A stretch of 61,001 nt of DNA from Betaproteobacteria bacterium (GTDB taxonomy: Bacteria; Pseudomonadota; Gammaproteobacteria; Burkholderiales; Rhodocyclaceae): NCBI GenBank assembly GCA_016234745.1, contig JACRAR010000080.1, positions 1 to 61,001 on the forward strand, in the 5' to 3' direction. The position numbers and the translations under genes are program-made. Numbering within the stretch: position 1 is the first letter of the stretch; each line of letters starts with the position of its first letter. Below are positions 8,920-18,028 of the stretch, in pieces. The notes beneath the pieces are model-generated. The model was not told the DNA's origin. It saw nothing but the letters and a program-made list of their open reading frames with translations, and made no database searches.

Positions 8920-9531
8920 TCAAGTTTGCTCGAACCATTCCGCGCCCACTGTCGCTGCCGCAACGCCCATCAGGGCGATGCTCGCCCCGTTGGAAAGGGA
9001 CAGCAAGACATTGTCGTCCGCGCCGGTTGACTGCATCAATTCCCCGCCGAGCAGGTCCTCGACATTGTCAGGCAGCGTCACCTCAGCCTGATCCGTCAGC
9101 ATGACCAGCGTGTCGTTGCCTGCACCGCCGATCAGCGTCTCGTCATAGGCGCCCTTCGAGTCGGTGATGAAGTCGTCGAAAGCAGTGCCGATCACCCGAT
9201 TGATGTTGACCAGGGTATCGCCGGAAACATTACCCAACAGGTGCGCGCTGCCGATTTCCCAGGCATGTCCGCGGGTTCTGTCGTGGTTCAGGGCGGGTGC
9301 GGGAAGATTGGCAGCGCTCGGGGGCTGGAAGACATCCGTCCCGGCATAGGAATTGGTGGCGGGGCTGGTCACCGCGTTTTCGCCGGCAAGCAGGGTACGC
9401 GCGACGTCGGTCACGGACTCGCCCATGTCCAGCCGGCTCGACCAGTAGTCGAGGCCGGATTTTTCCGGGGCACGGTTGAACGCGGCGAGATACAGGCGCG
9501 TCAAACCAAGCTGCTGATCGGTCAGGGACAT
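8920..9531 (-). CDS. DUF4214 / RTX-like calcium-binding protein
   Basis: The N-terminus (8-50, TRLYLAAFNRAPEKSGLDYW) is a DUF4214 domain, which is common in secreted or surface proteins of proteobacteria. The middle (about 130-165) has one degenerate RTX nonapeptide (LIGGAGNDTLVM) followed by VTLPDNVEDLLG, as in haemolysin-type calcium-binding proteins. At 203 residues it is short for this class and has no Sec signal, which fits type I secretion, although no type I secretion genes are nearby. It sits 18 bases after the hydratase-like gene and 2 bases before the DUF748 gene, so the three form a likely operon. Confidence 0.75.
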   Translation of the reverse strand: MSLTDQQLGLTRLYLAAFNRAPEKSGLDYWSSRLDMGESVTDVARTLLAGENAVTSPATNSYAGTDVFQPPSAANLPAPALNHDRTRGHAWEIGSAHLLGNVSGDTLVNINRVIGTAFDDFITDSKGAYDETLIGGAGNDTLVMLTDQAEVTLPDNVEDLLGGELMQSTGADDNVLLSLSNGASIALMGVAAATVGAEWFEQT

Positions 9532-9549
9532 GCGGCTATCTTACAGGCT

Positions 9550-10353
9550 TTAACTGCCGATGAACTTCGGCTTGCGCTTGGTGATGAAAGCATTGATGCC
9601 TTCGGCGTAATCCCGGGTGACGGTGATGTCGGCGAAGCTGTCCTGTTCGGCAAGCAATTGCTCGGTCAGGCTGTGATCGAAGGATTGGTTGATGAGTCGC
9701 TTGGTGCGCCCATAGGCCGCCGTTGGGCCCGCAGCCAGACGCGCGGCAACGAGCCTGGTCTCCTCGGCCAGTTCGGCCAGCGGCACGATGCGATTGATGA
9801 GCCCGATCTCAAGCGCGCGCCGGGCATCGAACTGGTCGCCGAACAGGGCGATTTCCATGGCGTGCTTGACCCCGACGCTGCGTGGCAGCGCATAGGTCGC
9901 GCCGCCGTCGGGTGTGGCGCCAATGCGGGTATAGGCCAGGGAAAAATAGGCGTTGTCGGCGGCGATGGCCAGGTCGCAGGCACTCATCAGCGACAGGCCG
10001 AAACCCACCACCGCACCGTGCACGCTGGCGATCACGGGTTTGGCCATGCGCCGCAGGCGGATGACAGATGCATTGACCTCGCCGATAATGCGTTCGAGGC
10101 TGTGCCGGCACGTCTCTGGTGCATTGCCCAACTGCGCCTGAAACCACTTGATGTCTCCGCCGGCCATGAAATGCTCGCCGGCGCCGCGCAGCACCACCGC
10201 GCGGACCGCCTGATCCGTTTCGAGGTATTCGGTGATCTCGCGCAACTTTTGCGACATCGCGGGGCCCAGTGCGTTCAAGGCCTGCGGCCGGTTGAGCGTG
10301 ACCGTCGCGATGCTGTCGTCGATCACCAGCAGGATGCTGTCGTTGTCGTTCAA
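9550..10353 (-). CDS. Enoyl-CoA hydratase/isomerase family protein (TTG start)
   Basis: This crotonase-fold protein has 267 residues: TLNRPQALNAL, the oxyanion-hole segment AGGDIKWF and HGAVVGFGLSLMSACDLAIAA. The two catalytic glutamates of true hydratases are replaced (Ser121 and Tyr141), while Asp149 in ATPDGGATYALP matches the position used by PaaG-type enoyl-CoA isomerases. An isomerase or another acyl-CoA activity is therefore more likely than classical hydration (inference). The start is the TTG at 10353, with a GAGGAG ribosome binding site 6-7 bases upstream; it gives the normal family length, whereas upstream in-frame ATGs give an unconserved extension. It is the first gene of a probable operon with the DUF4214 and DUF748 genes. 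Confidence 0.85.
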   Translation of the reverse strand: MNDNDSILLVIDDSIATVTLNRPQALNALGPAMSQKLREITEYLETDQAVRAVVLRGAGEHFMAGGDIKWFQAQLGNAPETCRHSLERIIGEVNASVIRLRRMAKPVIASVHGAVVGFGLSLMSACDLAIAADNAYFSLAYTRIGATPDGGATYALPRSVGVKHAMEIALFGDQFDARRALEIGLINRIVPLAELAEETRLVAARLAAGPTAAYGRTKRLINQSFDHSLTEQLLAEQDSFADITVTRDYAEGINAFITKRKPKFIGS

Positions 10354-10547
10354 TGGATACTCCTCGTCAGGATCTGCCCGCGGGGTGATGCATTGCAGCA
10401 TGAAACCACTCGCCAGGAACCACTCGTTTGGGTAGGCAAGTCGTTTGTTCAAAAATGAGACTATAGCCTTTCTGTTGCAATCGAATTTGAACTGGGTGGC
10501 GTGCGGATTCTTGCGCAAGCCGCCCAATAACAAGAGGAGACTACGAC

Positions 10548-11591
10548 ATGGCAAAAAATCGACAATGGCACCTGACCAGCCGGCCGACCGGCGAATTGAG
10601 CGCGGGCAATTTCGAGCTGCGCGAATCGGCGATTCCCGAACCGGGCAATAAGCAATTCCTGATCCGGACGATTTATCTCTCGCTCGATCCGACGCACCGG
10701 CTGTGGGCGCGGGAAAAAGCCAGCTACATGCCCTCGGTGAAGCTCGGCGATGTGATGCGCGGCTTCACCATGGGCGTGGTCGAGAAATCGAATCATCCCG
10801 GCTATCCCGTCGGCGCCATCGTCACCGGCGTGTTCGGCTGGGAGGATTATTCGATCTCCGACGGCAGCGGCATCGTCGCGCTTGTCGACATGGATCCGCG
10901 CCTGCCATTGACGGCGCGCTTCGGCCTGTTCGAGCACATCGGTCTTGCCGCCTATTTCGGCATCCTCGACATCCTGCATCCGAAGCCGGGCGAAACCATG
11001 GTGGTTTCCGGCGCTGCCGGCGCCGTCGGCTCCATCGCGGTGCAGATCGGCAAGATCATGAGCTGCCGCGTGGTCGCGGTCGCCGGTTCGGATGAAAAAT
11101 GCGCCTGGCTCAAGGACGAACTCGGCGCCGACGCCGCCGTCAACTACAAGAAAGGCTCGCTCAAGGCGTCGCTGCGCGCCGCTTGCCCGAAAGGCGTCGA
11201 CACCTTCTTCGACAACGTCGGCGGCGAATGTCTCGAGGCGGTGCTCGACCTGATCAACATGAAAGCCCGCATCGCGATGTGCGGCGCAATCTCGCAGTAC
11301 GGCAACGACGAGAAACCGTATGCGCCGCCCAACATCTACAACCTGCTCAACAAGCGCGCCAAGCTGGAAGGCTTCATCGTGCTGGATTACGCAGCAGACC
11401 AGCGCTGGTGGGCCAAGGCGCACGACGACATGACGCAATGGCATATACAGGGACGCATGAAATACCGCATTGAGACAGTGGACGGCCTGGAGAATGCGCC
11501 GCAAGCCGTGACCAAGCTGTTTCAGGGAACCAATACCGGCAAGCTGCTGGTGAAGGTTTCGGACGAGCCGCCTGCCAGCGCCCGACTATGA
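10548..11591 (+). CDS. NADP-dependent MDR-family oxidoreductase (CurA-like)
   Basis: The 347-residue protein is a zinc-independent medium-chain reductase of the CurA/leukotriene B4 dehydrogenase group. Features are the N-terminal RQWHLTSRPTGEL, YLSLDPTHRLW, the nucleotide-binding VSGAAGAVGSIAVQIGK and FFDNVGGECLEAVL. Family members reduce activated double bonds of enones with NADPH in the cytosol. The ATG follows a strong AAGAGGAGA binding site. It is divergent from the crotonase gene with about 190 bases between them, and it is followed by the oppositely oriented GGDEF gene. The natural substrate cannot be read from the sequence. Confidence 0.9.
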   Translation: MAKNRQWHLTSRPTGELSAGNFELRESAIPEPGNKQFLIRTIYLSLDPTHRLWAREKASYMPSVKLGDVMRGFTMGVVEKSNHPGYPVGAIVTGVFGWEDYSISDGSGIVALVDMDPRLPLTARFGLFEHIGLAAYFGILDILHPKPGETMVVSGAAGAVGSIAVQIGKIMSCRVVAVAGSDEKCAWLKDELGADAAVNYKKGSLKASLRAACPKGVDTFFDNVGGECLEAVLDLINMKARIAMCGAISQYGNDEKPYAPPNIYNLLNKRAKLEGFIVLDYAADQRWWAKAHDDMTQWHIQGRMKYRIETVDGLENAPQAVTKLFQGTNTGKLLVKVSDEPPASARL

Positions 11592-11617
11592 GCTGTCCCG
11601 ATCATGAAGATCGACCT

Positions 11618-14236
11618 TCAAGCATTCGTTCCTTGCATGTTTGATTGGTAGATTTTTACATTGTTACGGCCGGCATCCTTAGCGTAATACATCGCGATGT
11701 CGGCGTTTTTAATGAGAGCGTTCCCGTCGTTCCCGTGTTCCGGGTAAATGGCGATGCCCGTGCTGCATGAAATGCGCAGACTTTGAGCAGATGAGTCAAA
11801 TGGCTGATTGAGAGAGTCATGGATTTTTTCCGCAACCGATAAAGCGTCTTGCACAGCCTCAATAGTGGGCAACAGCACAACAAACTCATCGCCGCCGATG
11901 CGTGCCACAGTATCCGATTCACGCAGGCAATCTTGGATGCGATGCGCCGCGTCCTTCAGCAATTGATCGCCCACATTGTGGCCCAGCGTGTCGTTGATGG
12001 GCTTGAATCTATCCAAATCGATGAAGAGCAACGCCGAATGAGTTTTGTCGCGTTTAGCGCTGACCAGCGCCTGCTGCAACCGGTCAGCGAACAAGGCTCG
12101 GTTCGGCAAATCGGTGAGCGAATCAAAATGTGCCAGGTGCTGTATTTTCTCCTCCATCATCTTGCGATCGGAGATGTCGTAAAACCAGCCCAGCACGACC
12201 GGCTCGTTCTGGTACTCCAATTGCAAGTAGGAAGCCAGCGCCCATTTCGTCTTGGAATGCGCACTCGGGACATTTAGTTCGACCAATTTATTGGTGACCC
12301 GCTCTCCCCTGCCAAGCAGTTCAAGCGCCTCGTCGTAATCCTGCGGGTTCACGTAGTATTGCCGGGGATTTACGCTTATCTCCTGATCCGGCAAGGTGCC
12401 GATCAGATCGACGTAACAGGGGTTGGCAAACAACACCTTATGCGTTGCGATACTCGTGATACGCACTGCGATCGGGCTGTTTTCCAGCATGAATTGCAAA
12501 CGCGCCTCGCTTTGCCGAATGGCTTCTTCGTTGCGCTTGCGCTGGGTGATATCAATTTTCGCAGCCACATAATGGGTCACCTTGCCCGTGTCGTCCATCA
12601 CCGGGGCTATGTGCGCATCTTCCCAGTAAATTTCCCCATTCTTGCGTTTGTTGACCAGCTCGCCGTGCCAGACACGACCTTGGGTCACTGTGTCCCATAA
12701 TTCCAGATAGGTTCTCTCTGGTGTAAGCCCGGATTGAAGGATGCGCGGATTATGGCCAATCGCTTCCTGGGAAATATAGCCTGTCACTTCCTCGAAACGC
12801 GGATTGACATACTCGATATTGGCGTCACCATTGGTGATGACCACCGAGATCGGACTTTGTTCTATCGCTGTGGAAAGGGAGCGGAGTTTCACTTCGGACT
12901 CGACGCGTTCATTAATGTCGAACGCCGATCCGATGTACCCCATGAAGTTGCCTTCCTCGTCAAAGCGGGGAGTGCCGGTTTCGAAGATCCAGCGATATTT
13001 CCCATCGTAGCGCTTGAGCCGGAACTCTGTGGTGAAGGGTTCGCGGCGCTGGGTATGACTGGCGAATTTCTCGAAGTATTCCTTGCTGTCATCGGGATGC
13101 ACCCCCTCGCACCAGCCTTTCCCCAGTTCCTGCTCCAAGGTCCGCCCCCGGAAAACCAGCATGGTCTGATTGAACCAAGTCATTGCATTGTTCTTGTCTG
13201 AAATCCAGATAAATACGGGCGCAAAATTGGCCATCAGGCGGAAACGCGACTCGCTTTCCTTGATCGCCTGTTCGTATGCATTCCGCCGCTGCACGATACC
13301 GCGACCAACTTTCGCCGTCAGAATCAGGACAAACACGATCAGCGTGCAACCTGCCACGGCCAGTTGCAACAGCATGCGCTGGATCGGCCCTTCCACTTCG
13401 GCGGCGGGAACGCCGATCGCCACAGACCAGCCGGTAAGCGGAGAGCGGCTGAATACCGTGTAAACGCTGGCGCCTTCCTGATTCAACGCAGTAAACATGC
13501 CGCTTTCGCTGGCAGCGATACGGTCGGCCAGGGTCGGGGTGGCGCGAACGCCAACGTAGCGTTCCGGAGCGCGCGAACGACCGGCCAGCGTCATGTTCGT
13601 ATCCACGATCGCGCCAGTCCAGGACGCGGGCAAACGCTGCTCGGCGAAGATTTCGCTCAGCGGCTGCGGATTCATGGTTACGGCCAAAACATTGCGAACC
13701 TGATTGGCGCGGATGACCGGACTCATGAACAGAACGATCGGTTTCTTGGTGATTTGACCGGAAGCGAAAACACCAACAATTACAGGTTTCCGGGTTCTGA
13801 CCACCTCATCGACCTTCTCCGGAGACAGGGTAATCGGCGCTGGCGAAGGTGCCGGAATCGCGCTGGCGACAATCGAATACGATTGCGGATCGATCAAGCC
13901 GACGTTCCACCACTCGCCACGCGCCTTGATCGTCCGCTCTGCCCTGTCGCGGAAATTCGCAGGATTGGCGGAGTCGAGACTATCGTCGGCGGCCAGAACC
14001 TCCATCGCCTGAAATTGGCTGAACAATTCGCGGTCAACGGCGACGCGCAATGCCCGCGCCGTGCTGGCCAACTCATCGGCAACTGCAGATTTTTTCTGAT
14101 CGACGATCATCCACGCTACGCCCCCGCCAAAAATCAGCAAAGGCACAACCGCGACGAGCACCAATCCAACCAAAGAACGACCGATACTGCTTACTTCATC
14201 CTTGCTCTTTGATCCTGACACCCCGGACCCCATCAT
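11618..14236 (-). CDS. Cache/PAS/GGDEF diguanylate cyclase
   Basis: Two membrane helices (about VGLVLVAVVPLLIFGGGVAW near the N-terminus, and LAVAGCTLIVFVLILTAKV) bracket a roughly 250-residue periplasmic sensor of dCache type. Three PAS units follow (FAPVFIWISDKNNAM, IEQSPISVVITNGDA, LENSPIAVRITSIAT) and then a C-terminal GGDEF domain with an intact RIGGDEF active site and the inhibitory RESD I-site upstream. No EAL domain is present, so it should make c-di-GMP with product inhibition. A GTG at 14284 would extend it by 16 residues; the ATG pair at 14236/14233 follows a GAGGGAGGG stretch. It probably works against the HD-GYP enzymes at 4.1 and 14.5 kb. Confidence 0.88.
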   Translation of the reverse strand: MMGSGVSGSKSKDEVSSIGRSLVGLVLVAVVPLLIFGGGVAWMIVDQKKSAVADELASTARALRVAVDRELFSQFQAMEVLAADDSLDSANPANFRDRAERTIKARGEWWNVGLIDPQSYSIVASAIPAPSPAPITLSPEKVDEVVRTRKPVIVGVFASGQITKKPIVLFMSPVIRANQVRNVLAVTMNPQPLSEIFAEQRLPASWTGAIVDTNMTLAGRSRAPERYVGVRATPTLADRIAASESGMFTALNQEGASVYTVFSRSPLTGWSVAIGVPAAEVEGPIQRMLLQLAVAGCTLIVFVLILTAKVGRGIVQRRNAYEQAIKESESRFRLMANFAPVFIWISDKNNAMTWFNQTMLVFRGRTLEQELGKGWCEGVHPDDSKEYFEKFASHTQRREPFTTEFRLKRYDGKYRWIFETGTPRFDEEGNFMGYIGSAFDINERVESEVKLRSLSTAIEQSPISVVITNGDANIEYVNPRFEEVTGYISQEAIGHNPRILQSGLTPERTYLELWDTVTQGRVWHGELVNKRKNGEIYWEDAHIAPVMDDTGKVTHYVAAKIDITQRKRNEEAIRQSEARLQFMLENSPIAVRITSIATHKVLFANPCYVDLIGTLPDQEISVNPRQYYVNPQDYDEALELLGRGERVTNKLVELNVPSAHSKTKWALASYLQLEYQNEPVVLGWFYDISDRKMMEEKIQHLAHFDSLTDLPNRALFADRLQQALVSAKRDKTHSALLFIDLDRFKPINDTLGHNVGDQLLKDAAHRIQDCLRESDTVARIGGDEFVVLLPTIEAVQDALSVAEKIHDSLNQPFDSSAQSLRISCSTGIAIYPEHGNDGNALIKNADIAMYYAKDAGRNNVKIYQSNMQGTNA

Positions 14237-14380
14237 CCCTCCCTCAAGCACCAGCGCCGCCATCGCGAGGGAACACCTCTCCACCCCACTCTCGCCATGT
14301 CAGCGCCCAGTGTTGCCTGCGACATCAAACCCACATTTTCATTATAGTCATGCGATATGCTTGCGGAATCTTCTAAGTCC

Positions 14381-14408
14381 CGGTCATTTGAGATGTGTCA
14401 AATGACCG
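14381..14408. repeat. 11-bp perfect palindrome downstream of HD-GYP gene
   Basis: The arm cggtcatttga is followed by a 6-base spacer and its exact reverse complement tcaaatgaccg. It lies between the start of the GGDEF gene and the end of the HD-GYP gene, both on the minus strand. No T-run follows, so it may be a regulator-binding site for the GGDEF gene or a Rho-dependent end. The function is unknown. Confidence 0.6.
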
Positions 14409-14475
14409 TATCCAAAGAAACCACTGCGCACGACGACATGCCGCTGAGCGCTGCTATAGGTTCCGCAGCGGCGCG

Positions 14476-15738
14476 TTACATTTCAAAATGCTGCCGCACC
14501 CGGTCCTGCAGGAGCTGGCGCGCCTCGCCTTCACTGCTCTGGGCCAGGCGGCTGAAAATTTCCTGTGCCATGAGTTCAAACACGGCCATCACCGACGGAT
14601 CGAAATGGCTGCCCGTGTCCTTCTCAAGGATCGCCATGACAGCCTCAAAGTCCATGGGTTCCTTGTAGGGGCGCTTGGAACACAGGGCATCAAACACATC
14701 GGCAACGGCAAAGATGCGTGCCGCGAGCGGTATCGCTTCCCCTTTCAGCTTGCGCGGGTAACCCGAGCCATCCCATTTTTCGTGATGCGCGGCAACCACC
14801 GCATTGGCGCCATCCAGCCAGCCCATCCCGGTGACAATGGTTTCGCCCTGTTCGACGTGGGTGCGCATGGTGGTTAACTCCGCATCGTCGAGTTTTCCCG
14901 GTTTGAGCAGGATTGCGTCGGGAATCCCGATTTTGCCCACGTCGTGCAGAAAGCTGCCGGCAATCAGGGCCTGCATGGCGCTTCCCTTCAGACCCATGCG
15001 CTCGGCGATGCGCGCAGCGATCCAGGCGACGCGATAATTGTGGACGCCGGTATCCGAATCGCGCTTGGCGATGGCGCGTCCCAGCGCCTCCATCATCGAA
15101 ATGTGCGAGTCGAGCACCTCGCGCGCCTTGCGCTCGTTGTCTGCGGAGAGATAGATCACCACGGGATAGATCGCCGCGCCGCAGAGCAGGGAAGCCAGGC
15201 AAACGAGCGCTGCCACGATCAGGGAACTGGCGTAGATCTGCTCGTTTTGCCAGGCGGGCACGACGCGGACCCCTTCGAAATATCCGGATATGGGCAAGCT
15301 GGTATCGGTAGCCGAGTTGCGCAGAGGAACAAAGACCCGCAACACCCAGGACGCACCGGATAGCTTCAGGCTTTCATAAGAGGCTTCGGTATAGTTCGGC
15401 GCACCGTGTTTCGGCAGTAACGATTCGACGGCCTCGCCCTCCCTGGTCATCGATTCGGCAAGCTTGGCGCCTTTGCTGTCGTAGATTTCGGCGATATCGA
15501 ACAAGCCGCCCGAAATGGTTTTGGCGGCAACGGCTGCATGCGTCTTGGCCTCCGGGCCGGAAAGATCGATCGCATCATAGTGGTGCAGCAAACGGCCTGA
15601 CTCTTCGATCGCCAGCAGAACAATGCTTTCCTCGGCACTTTCTCGCGCCACAAACCAGGATGCCGGGCTGGCGATGGAGGCCAGAAGTATGCTGACTGTA
15701 GCAATGCGAATCGCAGTGCGCTTCTGGAACGGATTCAT
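14476..15738 (-). CDS. Membrane-bound HD-GYP phosphodiesterase
   Basis: The 420-residue protein has two membrane helices (IATVSILLASIASPASWFVA and SLIVAALVCLASLLCGAAIY) around a periplasmic sensor of about 150 residues. A cytoplasmic HD-GYP domain follows with FLHDVGKIGIPD, AHHEKWDGSGYP and IFAVADVFDAL. These are the complete metal and GYP motifs, so c-di-GMP hydrolysis is expected. The periplasmic part matches no sensor family I recognise. It precedes the GGDEF gene in the same orientation, with about 190 bases and a palindrome between them; the pair may tune c-di-GMP in opposite directions. It is divergent from kup. Confidence 0.88.
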   Translation of the reverse strand: MNPFQKRTAIRIATVSILLASIASPASWFVARESAEESIVLLAIEESGRLLHHYDAIDLSGPEAKTHAAVAAKTISGGLFDIAEIYDSKGAKLAESMTREGEAVESLLPKHGAPNYTEASYESLKLSGASWVLRVFVPLRNSATDTSLPISGYFEGVRVVPAWQNEQIYASSLIVAALVCLASLLCGAAIYPVVIYLSADNERKAREVLDSHISMMEALGRAIAKRDSDTGVHNYRVAWIAARIAERMGLKGSAMQALIAGSFLHDVGKIGIPDAILLKPGKLDDAELTTMRTHVEQGETIVTGMGWLDGANAVVAAHHEKWDGSGYPRKLKGEAIPLAARIFAVADVFDALCSKRPYKEPMDFEAVMAILEKDTGSHFDPSVMAVFELMAQEIFSRLAQSSEGEARQLLQDRVRQHFEM

Positions 15739-16110
15739 CGCAAGGCTTTCTTTTCAATTCAAGCGAATGTCAGCGGTCCGACGTATATTGCCGATTCTGC
15801 TGCGGCCACCGCACGCTGGCAAGGATAATTATGCAGCTTCCGTTGATTGAAAACCGGACTGTAGCCAACCAAGCTTAAGTCCAGGTTAACCGCTTCAAGT
15901 TTCGTCCCGGCTGTCTCCAGCCGGCGCTCCCCGCCCCGGCCTTGCCGATTCGCCGTATAATTCCTCACCGATGGTGCACGGCAGCAATCGCTTTGCGCAG
16001 GCCCGCGTAGCACTGGCTTACGCCACAACGCTTTCCGCAGCCAAGCCAGTTCGCGCGCTCTGTCATAGCTTCCGCAAATCGCGCCAAGAAAGGCTACCTA
16101 AGTTGATTTC
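15739..16110. other. Divergent intergenic region upstream of kup
   Basis: This stretch of about 370 bases lies between the divergent HD-GYP and kup genes. One minus-strand frame of 89 codons exists but has no recognisable protein features. I see no riboswitch-like fold, strong inverted repeat or clear promoter boxes. It must hold both promoters. Confidence 0.5.
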
Positions 16111-18003
16111 ATGAGCACCTCCCAGGATCCGCAGCACGTTGCAGAAACCAGCCTGGCCAGCATGTCGCTGGCCGCGATGGGAGTGGTCTACGGCGATATC
16201 GGTACCAGCCCGCTCTACACCATGAAGGAAGTCTTCAGCGGCCCCCACGCCGTGGCGGCCACGCCGGACAACCTGCTCGGCATCCTGTCCCTGGTGTTCT
16301 GGGCTCTGACTATCACGGTCTCCCTCAAGTACGTTATGTTCATCATGCGCGCCGACAATCGCGGCGAGGGCGGCATCATGGCCCTGACCGCTCTGGCCTC
16401 GCGCAAACTGGGAGCGAGTACACACATGCTGTGGTGGATCTCGGTGCTGGGCATTTTTGGCGCCGCGCTGTTCTACGGCGACGCGGTCATCACGCCAGCC
16501 ATGACAGTGCTTTCGGCGGTCGAAGGTCTCGAGGTGGCCACGCCTTTGTTCAAGCCTTACGTCGTGCCGATCACCATCGGCATCATCGTCGGCTTGTTCG
16601 TGTTCCAGCGCAAGGGCACCGCCAGCGTCGGCGCCCTGTTCGGGCCAGTGATGCTGTTCTGGTTCGCCACGCTGGGCGTCTTCGGCGTACTCAACATCCT
16701 CAAGCACCCGGCCATCGTCATGGCCGTCAATCCCTGGTACGCCCTGAGTTTTTTCGAGGAGAACCAGATGCACGGCTTCCTCGCCCTGGGCGCCGTGGTA
16801 CTGGCGATCACCGGCGGCGAGGCGCTCTACGCCGACATGGGACATTTCGGGCGGCGCCCGATCAAATGGGCCTGGCTCGGTTTCGTCTTTCCGATGCTGT
16901 ACCTCAATTATCTTGGCCAGGGCGCCCTGATTCTCGATGACCCGGACGCGCTGAAGAACCCCTTCTTCCTGCTGGTGCCTGATTACCTGCTCTACCCGAT
17001 GGTCGGCCTCGCCACCGCGGCGGCGGTGATCGCCTCGCAGGCGGTGATTTCGGGGGCCTTTTCGCTGACCAGCCAGGCCATGCAGCTGGGTTATTGTCCG
17101 CGCATCCAGGTGATGTTCACTTCGGAACGGGAGAAAGGGCAGATCTACATCCCCAACATCAACTGGCTGGTGATGCTGGCGGTGATCATCCTCGTGCTGG
17201 GCTTCCGCTCCTCGACCAACCTCGCTGCCGCATACGGATTGGCAGTGACCCTGACGATGATGATCGACACCATCCTGGCCTTCGTCGTGGTACGCAGCCT
17301 GTGGCAATGGGGCATCGTCAAATCGGTGGCCTTCCTCGGATTTTTCTTCATTGTCGACTTTGCCTTCTTCGCCGCCAACAGCGTCAAGATTCTCGATGGC
17401 GGCTGGTTCCCGCTGGTGCTCGGCCTGTCGGTATTCACCTTGCTATCGACCTGGAAGCGCGGCCGCTCGTTGCTCTACGAGAAACTGCAGCAGGACTCGA
17501 TGCCGCTCGATGCGTTCATCACCAGCCTGTCCTACGGCGGCCCGCATCGCGTCGAGGGCACCGGCGTGTTCATGACCACCAACCCCAACGGCGTGCCCCG
17601 GGCGATGCTGCACAACCTGCTGCACAACAAGGTGCTGCATGAGCGCGTCATCCTGCTCAATGTGAACGTCGAGGAGGTGCCGCATGTCGCGGAATCCGAA
17701 CGTGTCGAGGTGCATCAACTGCCGCAGGGCTTCTACCAGGTCATCGTGCGTTACGGCTTCAAGGACGACCCGGATATTCCACTCGCATTGGCGCTGTGCG
17801 CGCCGCATGGCATCCAGTACGAGGCGATGGAAACTTCCTTCTTCCTCGGCCGCGAGACCATCGTCCGCCAGGGCATGCCGGTGATGGTGCGCTGGCGGCA
17901 GAAATTATTCACTTGGATGTTCCGCAATGCCGAAACCGCCACAACCTTCTTCAAGATTCCCACCAACCGCGTGGTCGAGCTGGGGACCCAGATCGAGTTG
18001 TAA
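16111..18003 (+). CDS. kup: Kup-type low-affinity potassium uptake protein
   Basis: The 630-residue protein has twelve predicted membrane helices and the family signature MGVVYGDIGTSPLYTMKEVF at the N-terminus, then IMRADNRGEGGIMAL and FYGDAVITPAMTVLSAVEG. The C-terminal cytosolic domain (about 460-630, ending TNRVVELGTQIEL) is complete. Kup imports K+ by proton symport at the inner membrane. The length is the usual one. Only weak purine-rich sequence precedes the ATG. A multihaem cytochrome gene follows 25 bases downstream on the same strand and may be co-transcribed, an unusual partner for a potassium transporter. Confidence 0.95.
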   Translation: MSTSQDPQHVAETSLASMSLAAMGVVYGDIGTSPLYTMKEVFSGPHAVAATPDNLLGILSLVFWALTITVSLKYVMFIMRADNRGEGGIMALTALASRKLGASTHMLWWISVLGIFGAALFYGDAVITPAMTVLSAVEGLEVATPLFKPYVVPITIGIIVGLFVFQRKGTASVGALFGPVMLFWFATLGVFGVLNILKHPAIVMAVNPWYALSFFEENQMHGFLALGAVVLAITGGEALYADMGHFGRRPIKWAWLGFVFPMLYLNYLGQGALILDDPDALKNPFFLLVPDYLLYPMVGLATAAAVIASQAVISGAFSLTSQAMQLGYCPRIQVMFTSEREKGQIYIPNINWLVMLAVIILVLGFRSSTNLAAAYGLAVTLTMMIDTILAFVVVRSLWQWGIVKSVAFLGFFFIVDFAFFAANSVKILDGGWFPLVLGLSVFTLLSTWKRGRSLLYEKLQQDSMPLDAFITSLSYGGPHRVEGTGVFMTTNPNGVPRAMLHNLLHNKVLHERVILLNVNVEEVPHVAESERVEVHQLPQGFYQVIVRYGFKDDPDIPLALALCAPHGIQYEAMETSFFLGRETIVRQGMPVMVRWRQKLFTWMFRNAETATTFFKIPTNRVVELGTQIEL

Positions 18004-18028
18004 TCGCCATCTCAGTAAGGAGAGTCGA

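Noticed and set aside
15739-16110. A c-di-AMP or potassium riboswitch before kup
   Set aside because: No conserved motif or suitable stem structure could be recognised by eye.
16063-17307. A 414-codon minus-strand frame opposite kup
   Set aside because: His/Asp/Gly-rich translation typical of an antisense frame; kup is certain.
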